From Paracoccus lichenicola (GTDB lineage: Bacteria; Pseudomonadota; Alphaproteobacteria; Rhodobacterales; Rhodobacteraceae), in the NCBI RefSeq assembly GCF_009708075.1, contig NZ_WMBT01000004.1:62001-126000 (forward strand): a stretch of DNA of 64,000 nt. The letters are read 5' to 3'. Below the pieces are notes generated by a model. That model saw only the letters and a list, made by a program, of their open reading frames with translations. It made no database searches and had not been told where the DNA came from. Within the stretch, counting starts at the first letter, position 1. Every line of letters begins with the position of its first letter. Made by a program: the position numbers and the translations under genes. Below are positions 54,909 to 63,206 of the stretch, in pieces.

Positions 54909-55321
54909 TGCGCTGGCTGGTGCTTCTTCTGGCGCTGTCGCCCCTGCCCGCCCAGGCGGCGGTGCTGGCGGCGGCGCGCACCCTGCCCGCGGGCACGGTC
55001 ATCACTGCGGCCGACCTGCGTGCCATCGACGGCGACCGGCCCGGCCTGTCCGATCCGTCCGAGGCGATCGGGCTGCAGACCCGCATCACCATCCACGAAG
55101 GCCGCCCCTTGCAGGCATCCCTGCTGCAGGCGCCCAAGCTGATTTCCCGCAACCAGATGCACCCGCTGGTCTTCCAGCGCGGCGCGCTGCGCATCGTGAC
55201 CACGGCGCGCACCCTGTCCGATGGTGCGGCAGGCGATGTGATCCGCGTCATGAACCTCGAATCGCGGGCCACCATCAGCGCCGTGGTCCAGCCCGACGGC
55301 AGCCTGCTGGCGATGAAATAG
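54908..55321 (+). CDS. flgA: Flagellar P-ring assembly chaperone FlgA (short form)
   Basis: A 137-residue exported protein with a signal peptide (MRWLVLLLALSPLPAQA) followed by a SAF domain (AARTLPAGTVITAADLRAID, then AIGLQTRITIHEGRPLQASL) and GDVIRVMNLESRATISAVVQ. E. coli FlgA is longer (219); only the C-terminal SAF-bearing part is present, as in other alphaproteobacteria. It assists P-ring (FlgI) assembly in the periplasm. Start overlaps the flgG stop. Confidence 0.87.
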   Translation: MRWLVLLLALSPLPAQAAVLAAARTLPAGTVITAADLRAIDGDRPGLSDPSEAIGLQTRITIHEGRPLQASLLQAPKLISRNQMHPLVFQRGALRIVTTARTLSDGAAGDVIRVMNLESRATISAVVQPDGSLLAMK

Positions 55322-55337
55322 ACCCCAAGGATTTCCC

Positions 55338-56063
55338 ATGAAACCAACCCATTTCCTGTGCCTGGCCTTGGCCCTGACCGCCTGCGCGCGGACCGACCAC
55401 ATGGGCAAGCCGCCCAGCCTCACCTCGCCCCGCAACAGCGAGGAATTCATCGCCATGACCAACCCGCCGCTGGAAATCCCCGTCGATTCCGGCCGCCCCG
55501 AGGCCGCGGCGTCGCTGTGGGCCGGAACCACCTCGTCCTTGATCAGCGACCGGCGGGCGGCCACGCGCGGCGACATCCTGACCGTGGTGATCGAGATCGA
55601 CGACGAGGCGCAGATGACCAACAGCTCGGGGCGCAGCCGGTCCTCGGACGAAAGCGTGTCGATCCCGCAGATGGTGGGCATCCCGCAGCGGCTGAACGAA
55701 AGGCTGCCCGACGGCGCCAGCTTCGACAACCTGGCCGAGGCCGAGGCCTCGTCGTCCTACAAGGGCAGCGGCAACATCACCCGGCGCGACAAGCTGACCC
55801 TGCGCGTGGCCGCCACCGTGATCGACACGCTGCCCAACGGCACCCTGCAGATCGAGGGCACGCAGGAGGTGCGCGTGAACTACGAGCTGCGCGAACTGAC
55901 CGTCAGCGGCTTCGTGCGCCCCGCCGACATCGACCGCAGCAACGAGATCGCCTATGACCGCATCGCGGGGGCGCGCATCTCCTATGGCGGGCGCGGGCAG
56001 ATCACCGATGTCCAGCAACCCCGCTTCGGCCAGCAACTGGCCGACGTGATCCTGCCCTACTGA
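55338..56063 (+). CDS. flgH: Flagellar L-ring protein FlgH
   Basis: A 241-residue outer-membrane lipoprotein with a lipobox (LALTAC, Cys16) and FlgH features: SLWAGTTSSLISDRRAATRG, DILTVVIEIDDEAQMTNSSG, SSYKGSGNITRRDKLTLRVA and the C-terminal VSGFVRPADIDRSNEIAYDR. It forms the L ring around the rod in the outer membrane. It is separated from flgI by about 5 kb that carries glycan genes. Confidence 0.93.
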   Translation: MKPTHFLCLALALTACARTDHMGKPPSLTSPRNSEEFIAMTNPPLEIPVDSGRPEAAASLWAGTTSSLISDRRAATRGDILTVVIEIDDEAQMTNSSGRSRSSDESVSIPQMVGIPQRLNERLPDGASFDNLAEAEASSSYKGSGNITRRDKLTLRVAATVIDTLPNGTLQIEGTQEVRVNYELRELTVSGFVRPADIDRSNEIAYDRIAGARISYGGRGQITDVQQPRFGQQLADVILPY

Positions 56064-56071
56064 GGTTCCCG

Positions 56072-56689
56072 ATGAAGAAGATCCTGGCCTTGCTGGTTCC
56101 CGTCCTGGCCCTTGTCGGCGGCGTCGCCGCCGGAGAGATGCTGCGCCCCGCCCCCGCCGGGACCGACCACGCCGCAGCCGAGGCCCCCGCCGATGAGGAC
56201 CACGGCGCGGCACCCGAGGAAGACCACGCCAGCGACGATCACGCGGCCGAGGACGCGTCGGATCACGCGGCCTCCGCCCCGGCCGACGATCATGCCGCCG
56301 CGAACGATCATGGGGGCGGGCACGGCGGCGGGGGCGGCGATGGCCATGGCGGCGGGTCCGTTCCCGCCGAAGGCTGGTTCACCTTTCCGACCCAGTTCTT
56401 CGTCCCCCTGATGCGCAACGGCGACATGGGCGCGGTGATGATCCTGACCCTGACCATCGAGACGCCCGGCGCCGACCTCCAGGCCATGGAACAGCAGGAA
56501 CACCGCCTGCGCGACGCGCTGCTGCGGGAATTGCTGATCCACGCCAATACCGGCGGCTTCGACGGCAACTTCACGTCCGAGGCGCGGCTGGCCCCCCTGC
56601 GCGAAAGGCTGCAAAAGGCCGCGCAGGCCTCCACCGACCTGACCGTCAAGGCCGTGCTGATCGAGGATATCGCGCGCCAGGCCGGCTGA
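56072..56689 (+). CDS. FliL-like flagellar basal-body associated protein
   Basis: A 205-residue protein: one N-terminal membrane helix (ILALLVPVLALVGGVAAG), then an unusual His/Asp/Gly/Ala-rich linker (about residues 30-95, ending GGGHGGGGGDGHGGG), and a FliL-like periplasmic domain (WFTFPTQFFVPLMRNGDMGA, VMILTLTIETPG and a terminal VKAVLIEDIARQ). FliL stabilises the stator around the motor. The His/Asp repeats could bind metal. It is the last gene in the plus-strand flagellar run. Confidence 0.75.
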   Translation: MKKILALLVPVLALVGGVAAGEMLRPAPAGTDHAAAEAPADEDHGAAPEEDHASDDHAAEDASDHAASAPADDHAAANDHGGGHGGGGGDGHGGGSVPAEGWFTFPTQFFVPLMRNGDMGAVMILTLTIETPGADLQAMEQQEHRLRDALLRELLIHANTGGFDGNFTSEARLAPLRERLQKAAQASTDLTVKAVLIEDIARQAG

Positions 56690-56743
56690 CGGTTGCATCG
56701 GCCAAGGCGGCAGGGCAGAAACCGGCCCTGCCCCTTCAAGGAC

Positions 56744-57715
56744 ATGCCGGTGGACCGCCCCCTTTCCGACGATCGCGTCACGATCCTGCTGGCCAGCTAT
56801 CGCGGTGCCGCCTTCATCGGCGCGCAACTGGACAGCATCGCCGCGCAAAGCCATCGGGACTGGCGGCTGATCGTGTCGGATGACAACTCGGACGACGGCA
56901 CGCGCGAGATCGTCGCGGACTTCGCGGCCTCTCGTCCCGGGGACCAGGTGCAGCTGACCCGCGGGCCTGGACGGGGGGCCACGCAGAACTTCCTGCACCT
57001 GCTGTCGCTCGCGCCCGAGGGGATGGTCGCCTTTTGCGACCAGGACGATGTCTGGTTCCCCGACAAGCTGGCCCGCGCGGTGGCGGCGCTGTCGGTGCAG
57101 GACGGCCCGGCCCATTACGCCGCCCGCACGGTCATCACCGACGCGGCCCTGGTCCCCGTGACCGAGTCGCGTCATTTCCGCCGCCCCCTGGGCTTTCGCA
57201 ATGCGCTGGTCCAGGCGATCATGGCGGGCAACACCTCGGTCTTCAACGCGCCCGCCGCGGCGATCCTGCGGCGCTGCATCGGACCGGCGCAGCACCAGGA
57301 CATCCCGTCGCATGACTGGTGGGCCTATCAGGTCATGGCGGGCGCGGGGGCCGCGCTGATCCATGACCCCCGGCCCGCACTGTTCTATCGCCAGCACGCC
57401 CGAAGCGAGATGGGCCGGAACGACACGCTCCGCGCCATGTCGCAACGGGCCGGGATGCTGCTGGCGGGCGACTATGGCGGCTGGCTGGCGGCCAACCACG
57501 CCGCGCTGGAGGCCGTCCGGTCAGAGCTTCGGGCCGAAAACCGCGCCATTCTCGATCACCTTGGCGCGGCGCTGCACCAGGCCGGACCAGGTGCGGCCCT
57601 GACCCTGGCCCGCGCCGGGCTTTATCGCCAGACACGGGCCGGGACGGCGGCTTTCTATGCGGCGGCCCTGATGGGCCGCTTGCGTCAATGCGGTCCCAGA
57701 AGGCTCATTAGATAG
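56744..57715 (+). CDS. Family 2 glycosyltransferase
   Basis: A 323-residue GT2 enzyme. The GT-A fold is shown by RVTILLASYRGAAFIGAQLD, SHRDWRLIVSDDNSDDGTRE (DD motif), MVAFCDQDDVWFPDKLARAV (the metal-binding DQDD, typical of rhamnosyltransferase-like GT2) and DWWAYQVMAGAGAALIHDPR. DQDDVWFP followed by HDWW is common in WbbL/RfbF-type enzymes. With rmlABCD next to it, rhamnosyl transfer is likely. The gene converges on rmlA with a 31-base overlap. Start 56744 has AAGGA upstream. Confidence 0.83.
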   Translation: MPVDRPLSDDRVTILLASYRGAAFIGAQLDSIAAQSHRDWRLIVSDDNSDDGTREIVADFAASRPGDQVQLTRGPGRGATQNFLHLLSLAPEGMVAFCDQDDVWFPDKLARAVAALSVQDGPAHYAARTVITDAALVPVTESRHFRRPLGFRNALVQAIMAGNTSVFNAPAAAILRRCIGPAQHQDIPSHDWWAYQVMAGAGAALIHDPRPALFYRQHARSEMGRNDTLRAMSQRAGMLLAGDYGGWLAANHAALEAVRSELRAENRAILDHLGAALHQAGPGAALTLARAGLYRQTRAGTAAFYAAALMGRLRQCGPRRLIR

Positions 57716-58563
57716 CGGCCATAGGCGTTCTTGGAAAACTTCTGCGCCTGTTCGCGCAAGGTATCCTCGGAAATCCAGCCGGCCTCGAAGGCGATCTCCT
57801 CGGGGCAGCCGGTCTGCAAGCCCTGCCGCTTTTCCAGCGTCCGCACGAAGTTGCCCGCATCCAGCAGGCTGCCATGGGTGCCGGTATCCAGCCAGGCAAA
57901 GCCGCGGCCCATCTTTTCGACCGTCAGGCTGCCGTCATGCAGATAGCTTTCCAGAAGCGTCGTGATCTCAAGCTCGCCCCGGTCCGAGGGCTTGACCTGC
58001 CTGGCCCGCTCGGACGCGGTGCCGTCCAGGAAATAAAGCCCCGTGACCGCGAAGTTCGAGGGCGGCAGTTCCGGCTTCTCGATGATCGCGCGCACCCGTC
58101 CGTCCGACTGGAAATCGACAACGCCATAGCGTTCGGGATCGGACACGCGATAGCCGAAGACCGTGCCGCCGCTGTCGCGCCCGTCGGCCGCCTTCAGCAG
58201 TTCGGGCAGGCCGTGGCCGAAGAAGATGTTGTCGCCCAGCACCATGGCGGATGGCGCGCCCGCCAGGAAATCCTCGGCCAGCAGATAGGCCTGCGCCAGC
58301 CCGTCGGGCGAGGGCTGGACGATCCATTCAAACCGCAGGCCCCATTGCGCGCCGTCCCCCAGAAGGCGCTGGAACTGAAGCTGGTCGTCGGGGGTGGTGA
58401 TGATCGCGATGTCCCTGATACCCGCCAGCATCAGCACGCTGATCGGGTAATAGATCATCGGCTTGTCGTAAAGCGGCAGAAGCTGCTTCGAGACGCCCAT
58501 GGTGATGGGATAAAGCCGCGTCCCGGATCCCCCTGCCAGAATGATGCCCTTGCGTGCGGTCAT
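57685..58563 (-). CDS. rfbA: Glucose-1-phosphate thymidylyltransferase
   Basis: A 292-residue RmlA enzyme, first step of dTDP-L-rhamnose synthesis (dTTP + glucose-1-phosphate). Motifs: GIILAGGSGTRLYPITMGVS, then KQLLPLYDKPMIYYPISVLM, MVLGDNIFFGHGLPELL, GEYGVVDF-type ERYGVVDFQSDG, and FAWLDTGTHGSLLDAGNFVR. The stop lies inside the tail of the convergent GT2 gene. It is the last gene of the minus-strand order C-B-D-A. Confidence 0.96.
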   Translation of the reverse strand: MTARKGIILAGGSGTRLYPITMGVSKQLLPLYDKPMIYYPISVLMLAGIRDIAIITTPDDQLQFQRLLGDGAQWGLRFEWIVQPSPDGLAQAYLLAEDFLAGAPSAMVLGDNIFFGHGLPELLKAADGRDSGGTVFGYRVSDPERYGVVDFQSDGRVRAIIEKPELPPSNFAVTGLYFLDGTASERARQVKPSDRGELEITTLLESYLHDGSLTVEKMGRGFAWLDTGTHGSLLDAGNFVRTLEKRQGLQTGCPEEIAFEAGWISEDTLREQAQKFSKNAYGRYLMSLLGPH

Positions 58564-59417
58564 GTCGTGTATCCCAGATGCTTCAGAACAAGGCCCAGGT
58601 CGTCCCGCCAGTCGGGCCGGGTGATGCCGAAATCCCGCGCGATGCGGGTGCAATCCAGCCGCGAATTGGCCGGGCGGCGCGCAGGCGTCGGATAGTCGCT
58701 GGCCGGAATGTCGCGCACCTGGCAGGCAAGGCCCGCCTGCGCGAAGATCTCGCGCGCGAAACTGGCCCAGCTGATGTCGGGCGCCCCGGCAAAGTGATAA
58801 AGGCCGCCCTTTTGCGGATCGTCCCGCATCTGGCGCGCCATCTCCAGCAGCGCGGCGGCGATCCGGCCCGCCTCGGTCGGGCCGCCGATCTGGTCGGCCA
58901 CGACGTTGAGCCTGTCCCGCTCGGCCCCAAGGCGCAGCATCGTCTTGACGAAATTCGCGCCATCGGGGGAGAACACCCAGGAGGTGCGCATCACCGCCCA
59001 TTGCCCGCCTGCCGCCGCCACCTGCCCTTCGCCGTCCAGCTTGGTCCGGCCATAGACGCCCAGGGGCGCGGTCGGGGCATCCTCGGTCCGCGCGGCCTCT
59101 CCCGACCCGTCGAAGACATAGTCGGTCGAGACATGCAGGAAGGGGATGCCCAACTCGGCCGCGGCCCGGGCCAGCAGGCCCGGCACTGTCGCGTTCAGCA
59201 TCGCGGCCGCCGCGGCATCCGTTTCGGCCTTGTCCACGGCGGTATAGGCCGAGGCGTTGATGATGGCCGTGGGCCGCAGCGCGCGGATCCGGGCGGCGAC
59301 GGGATGGGGATCGGACAGGTCGGCCTCGGCCCGGCCCCAGACGGTGGCCTCCGGCGCCTGGCGGGCCAGCGCCTGCGCAAGCTGCCCGGATTTTCCCAAG
59401 ATCAGCAGGCCGTTCAT
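58560..59417 (-). CDS. rfbD: dTDP-4-dehydrorhamnose reductase
   Basis: A 285-residue RmlD short-chain reductase, last step of dTDP-rhamnose synthesis. The coenzyme loop is [16 protein letters not shown]; catalytic residues lie in [10 protein letters not shown] and the YGRTKLDGE (YxxxK) segment. [20 protein letters not shown] is also typical. It overlaps rmlA by four bases, confirming one operon. Start 59417 follows the rmlB end. Confidence 0.95.
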   Translation of the reverse strand: MNGLLILGKSGQLAQALARQAPEATVWGRAEADLSDPHPVAARIRALRPTAIINASAYTAVDKAETDAAAAAMLNATVPGLLARAAAELGIPFLHVSTDYVFDGSGEAARTEDAPTAPLGVYGRTKLDGEGQVAAAGGQWAVMRTSWVFSPDGANFVKTMLRLGAERDRLNVVADQIGGPTEAGRIAAALLEMARQMRDDPQKGGLYHFAGAPDISWASFAREIFAQAGLACQVRDIPASDYPTPARRPANSRLDCTRIARDFGITRPDWRDDLGLVLKHLGYTT

Positions 59418-60454
59418 CGGGCCTGCCCCAAACGCTGGCCGACCCCGTCGCGCGACAAAAGCGGCTGCCACCAGTCGCGGTTCTGCAGATACCATTCGAC
59501 GGTGCGCCGCAGCCCTTCCTCGACCGTGACCGAGGGACGCCAGCCCAGTTCCGTGCGGATGCGCGCGGGGTCGATCGCATAGCGGCGGTCATGGCCCGGG
59601 CGGTCCGTCACAAAGGTGATCAGGTCGGCATGGGGCGCGCCTTCGGGATGCAGGTCGTCCATATGGGCGCAGATGGTGCGCACCAGGTCGATGTTTTTGG
59701 CCTCGTTCTCGCCGCCGATGTTGTAGCTGCGGCCGACCGCGCCCTTTTCGACGACCAGCAGCAGCGCGTCGGCATGATCCTCGACATACAGCCAGTCGCG
59801 CACGTTGCCGCCGTCGCCATAGACGGGGATCGGCTCGCCCGCCAAGGCCTTGAGGATGACCACCGGGACCAGCTTCTCGGGGAAGTGATAGGGACCGTAG
59901 TTGTTGGAACAGTTGGTCAGCACGACCGGCAGGCCATAGGTCTCGTGCCAGGCGCGCACCAGGTGGTCCGATCCCGCCTTGCTGGCGGAATAGGGGCTGC
60001 GCGGATCATAGGGCGTGGTTTCGGTGAACTGCCCGGTCTCGCCCAGCGAACCGAAGACCTCGTCGGTCGAGATGTGATGAAAGCGGAAGCCTTCGGGGCG
60101 GCCCTGGTCGGTCCAGTGGCTGCGCGCGGCCTCCAGCATGTTGAAGGTGCCGATCACGTTGGTCTCGATGAAGGCGGCGGGTCCGTCGATCGAGCGGTCC
60201 ACATGGCTTTCGGCGGCCAGGTGCATCACGGCGTCGGGCCGGTGCGTGGCAAAGACCCGGTCCAGCGCGGCACGGTCGCGGATATCGACATGCTCGAAAC
60301 GGTAAAGCGGGCTGTCGGCTGCCTCGGCCACGTTCGCGGGATTGGCGGCATAGGTCAGGGCATCGACATTGACGACCTCGTGCCCGCGCCTGACGGCCAG
60401 CCGGACCACGGCCGACCCGATGAACCCGGCGCCGCCGGTGACGAGGATCTTCAT
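59414..60454 (-). CDS. rfbB: dTDP-glucose 4,6-dehydratase
   Basis: A 346-residue RmlB enzyme of the extended SDR family. [20 protein letters not shown] binds NAD; the catalytic [20 protein letters not shown] has Yxxx[21 protein letters not shown] and [20 protein letters not shown] are specific to RmlB. It forms dTDP-4-keto-6-deoxyglucose. It overlaps rmlD and rmlC by four bases each. Confidence 0.96.
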   Translation of the reverse strand: MKILVTGGAGFIGSAVVRLAVRRGHEVVNVDALTYAANPANVAEAADSPLYRFEHVDIRDRAALDRVFATHRPDAVMHLAAESHVDRSIDGPAAFIETNVIGTFNMLEAARSHWTDQGRPEGFRFHHISTDEVFGSLGETGQFTETTPYDPRSPYSASKAGSDHLVRAWHETYGLPVVLTNCSNNYGPYHFPEKLVPVVILKALAGEPIPVYGDGGNVRDWLYVEDHADALLLVVEKGAVGRSYNIGGENEAKNIDLVRTICAHMDDLHPEGAPHADLITFVTDRPGHDRRYAIDPARIRTELGWRPSVTVEEGLRRTVEWYLQNRDWWQPLLSRDGVGQRLGQAR

Positions 60455-61011
60455 GCGGCACCCCCGTACTGAAAAGGAGATTGCCAGTCGGCGAAAGCCG
60501 TGGCGTCCCGGTCCTTGTCGGACAGCAGGGGATCATCGACCCCCCAGTCGATGCCGAGGCTGTCCCACCGGACCGCGCCGTCGCTGGCCTTGTCGTAATG
60601 GGCGGTGCATTTATAAACGATCTCGGTATCCGGTTCCCGCGTGACGAAACCGTGCAGGAAGCCGGGCGGCACCCAAAGCTGCCGGCCGTTTTCATGGGAC
60701 AGCTCGACCCCGACCCACTGGCCATAGGTCGGGCTGCCGCGGCGCCCATCAACCGCGACATCCCACAAGGCCCCGCGCCCGCAGCGCACCAGCTTGCCCT
60801 GCGCGAAGGGCGGCGCCTGATAATGAAGCCCCCGGACGGTCCCCGCGCGGCGCGACATCGAATGGTTGTCCTGAACGAAGTCCGGCAGGCTGATGCCGGC
60901 ATCGGACAAGGTTTTCCTGTTCCAGCTTTCCGAGAAAAAGCCGCGTTCGTCGCCGAAGCGGGAGGGCGTGATCACCAGAACATCTGGCAAGGCGGTGGCT
61001 TCTATCTTCAT
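60451..61011 (-). CDS. rfbC: dTDP-4-dehydrorhamnose 3,5-epimerase
   Basis: A 186-residue RmlC cupin-type epimerase. The motifs [40 protein letters not shown] and the catalytic region [20 protein letters not shown] are diagnostic. It epimerises the 4-keto sugar at C3 and C5. It is the first gene of the rml operon, 88 bases downstream of the flgI stop on the same strand. Start 61011 gives the usual [11 protein letters not shown] opening. Confidence 0.95.
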   Translation of the reverse strand: MKIEATALPDVLVITPSRFGDERGFFSESWNRKTLSDAGISLPDFVQDNHSMSRRAGTVRGLHYQAPPFAQGKLVRCGRGALWDVAVDGRRGSPTYGQWVGVELSHENGRQLWVPPGFLHGFVTREPDTEIVYKCTAHYDKASDGAVRWDSLGIDWGVDDPLLSDKDRDATAFADWQSPFQYGGAA

Positions 61012-61098
61012 GAGATCAACCCAAGTCTGGAAACGTCGCATATCCTCTATGCGATGCCCCCGGCAGTGTCACTCGCCCAACCAAGGAACATGCCCGCC

Positions 61099-62199
61099 TT
61101 ATTCAATGATCAGATCGGCATGCAAGGCCCCCGCGGCATGGATGGATTTCAGGATGTCGATCATTTCGCGCGGGCGCACGCCAAGCGCGTTCAGCCCCTC
61201 GACCAGGTCGCTGAGCGAGGTTTCCCCCGCAACCTCGGCAAAGCCTATGCCCGGCTCGTTGCGCAGTTCCGCAACGGTTCGCGGCACCGTGACGGTCTCG
61301 CCCCGGGCGAAGGGGTTGGGTTGCGACACCATCGGCGCCTCGCTGACCTGCAGCGTCAGGGCGCCTTGCGACACGGCGACCCGAGAGATGCGGACGCGCT
61401 CGCCGATGACGATGGTGCCCGACTTGTGGTCGATGACCACCTTTGCCCGGTCCTCCGGCTCGACCGTCAGGTTTTCGATTCGGCCCAGCACGCGGGCAGG
61501 ATTGACATCGCCCAGTTCCCGGAACTCGACCAGCACCGTGCCGCTGTCCTGGGTGACGGCCACGCGCCGGTCGAAGTCGCGGTTGATCGCGTCCTCGATC
61601 CGGGTCGCGGTGGTGAAATCGGCGTTGCGCAGGGCGATGCGGATGTTCTCGATGCCGGCAAAGTCGAACTCGACCTCGCGCTCGACCCGCGCGCCGACAG
61701 GGATCTTGCCCGAGGTCGGCACCCCCTCGACCACGCGCGCGGCTTCACCCTCGACCGCGGCGCCGCTGGCGATGATCGAGCCTTGGGCCACCGCATAGAT
61801 ATTGCCGTCGGCGGCCTTCAGCGGCGTCATCACCAGCGTCCCGCCCAGCAGGCTTTTCGCGTCGCCGATGGTCGAGACGCTGACATCGATGCGGCTGCCC
61901 GAGCGCGCAAACGGCGGCAGGGCGGCGGTGACGACAACGGCCGCCACGTTGCGGGACCGCAGCGCCTCGTCCGTGACGTTGACGCCCAGCCGTTCCAGGA
62001 GGCCTGCCAGCAGTTCCTCGGTAAAGGGGGCATTGCGAAAGCCGTCGCCCGTGCCGTCAAGGCCGACCACCAGGCCATAGCCGACAAGATCGTTGCCCCG
62101 CACCCCGTCGAATTCCGCCAGGTCCTTGACGCGGACAGGCGCGGCCGCGGCAGCAAGCGGCAGCAAGGCCACGAGGATGATCACGAGAAGCCGCCGCAT
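61099..62199 (-). CDS. flgI: Flagellar P-ring protein FlgI
   Basis: A 366-residue periplasmic P-ring protein. Signal peptide MRRLLVIILVALLPLAAAAA, then DLAEFDGVRGNDLVGYGLVV, LDGTGDGFRNAPFTEELLAG, VVTAALPPFARSGSRIDVSV, LGGTLVMTPLKAADGNIYAV and DLVEGLNALGVRPREMIDIL. Length matches E. coli FlgI (365). Its start overlaps the flgL stop by one base, so it is co-translated with flgL-flgK. Confidence 0.95.
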   Translation of the reverse strand: MRRLLVIILVALLPLAAAAAPVRVKDLAEFDGVRGNDLVGYGLVVGLDGTGDGFRNAPFTEELLAGLLERLGVNVTDEALRSRNVAAVVVTAALPPFARSGSRIDVSVSTIGDAKSLLGGTLVMTPLKAADGNIYAVAQGSIIASGAAVEGEAARVVEGVPTSGKIPVGARVEREVEFDFAGIENIRIALRNADFTTATRIEDAINRDFDRRVAVTQDSGTVLVEFRELGDVNPARVLGRIENLTVEPEDRAKVVIDHKSGTIVIGERVRISRVAVSQGALTLQVSEAPMVSQPNPFARGETVTVPRTVAELRNEPGIGFAEVAGETSLSDLVEGLNALGVRPREMIDILKSIHAAGALHADLIIE

Positions 62200-63203
62200 C
62201 AGATGTAATCCGCCAGCTTCAGCTGCGACAGGCGGCCGATCACGGTGTAAAGCGTCTGCAGCTTGGTTTCGGCATCGCTGATCGCGGTCGAGGTGGCAAG
62301 GGGATCGGCCTCGCGCAGGGTATTTCGCGCGGTTTGCAGCGTGGCGGCGGCCGCGTCTCCTTCGGTCTGTGCGCTGGCGATCACCTGCTGGGCATAGCCG
62401 ATGCGGGACATCTCGGCGATCAGGGCGGGCGAATTGTCCAGCAGGGCCTTGCCCGCGCCTTGCAGCAATTCCTGCCCTTCCAGGGAATCCGAGGCCAGGA
62501 TGCCCCGGTCGATCAGGGCTGCGGTCGCCAGGCCCTTCAGGCTGTCGCGGATCGCCGGCGACAAGGCGGTCGTCGTCAGGGCGACCGTCGTCTCCTCGCC
62601 AATCGGCATCAGTTGGCCCCCTGCCCCGCCGCGATAAGCCATGTCAGCAAAACCGCCCGAGGGCGCGTCGAACCAGTCCGACACCGCCTGCGCCACATCC
62701 TGGGCCGTCGTCAGGCCCGAAACCAGCGTCGTCAGTTCCGACAGGATCGCGTCGGCCGAGACCAGCGGGGCGGTATCGCTTGCCATGCCCGAGAACAGGA
62801 ACCGCTGCCCGACCGAGCCGTTCAACTGCCCGATCACCGTCTGCAGGGTCGAGGCCGCCTCGGCCGAGCGGGCGGCGATCAGCCCGTCAGTGGGCGAGGC
62901 CGGCTCCATATAAAGGCCCTGGCCCAGCTTTTCGGTCGCCGACCGAATGGCCGTCAGGGAGTCCTGCATTCCCTGGGCATGGGCCGCAGCCTCGGCGGCG
63001 CTGCTCTTGAACTGGGCCAGCATCGCCAGCCGCGCCTCGATCCCGGCCAGGTTCTGCGTGTTGCCGCCCAGCCTTGCACCCAGGTCGGCAACCTCGCCGC
63101 TGGAAAGCTCTGCGGTCAGGGTCGCCAGCGTGGTCTTGATCCGGGTGGAGGCCGACTGCATGGCAAAGGCCCGCGCCTGATCCCCGATGGATTGCACCGT
63201 CAT
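62199..63203 (-). CDS. flgL: Flagellar hook-filament junction protein FlgL
   Basis: A 334-residue flagellin-family protein. The N-terminal coiled coil (STRIKTTLATLTAELSSGEV) and the C-terminal AATLQTARNTLREADPLATS, ISDAETKLQTLYTVIGRLSQ are typical of FlgL. The middle has GSVGQRFLFSGMASDTAPLV. FlgL connects the hook to the filament via FlgK. It is placed between flgK and flgI. Confidence 0.87.
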   Translation of the reverse strand: MTVQSIGDQARAFAMQSASTRIKTTLATLTAELSSGEVADLGARLGGNTQNLAGIEARLAMLAQFKSSAAEAAAHAQGMQDSLTAIRSATEKLGQGLYMEPASPTDGLIAARSAEAASTLQTVIGQLNGSVGQRFLFSGMASDTAPLVSADAILSELTTLVSGLTTAQDVAQAVSDWFDAPSGGFADMAYRGGAGGQLMPIGEETTVALTTTALSPAIRDSLKGLATAALIDRGILASDSLEGQELLQGAGKALLDNSPALIAEMSRIGYAQQVIASAQTEGDAAAATLQTARNTLREADPLATSTAISDAETKLQTLYTVIGRLSQLKLADYI

Positions 63204-63206
63204 CGT

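Noticed and set aside
61037..61053. A short hairpin CGCATA/TATGCG between flgI and rmlC considered as a terminator.
   Set aside because: Only six base pairs and no T-run; transcription from flgI into rml cannot be excluded.
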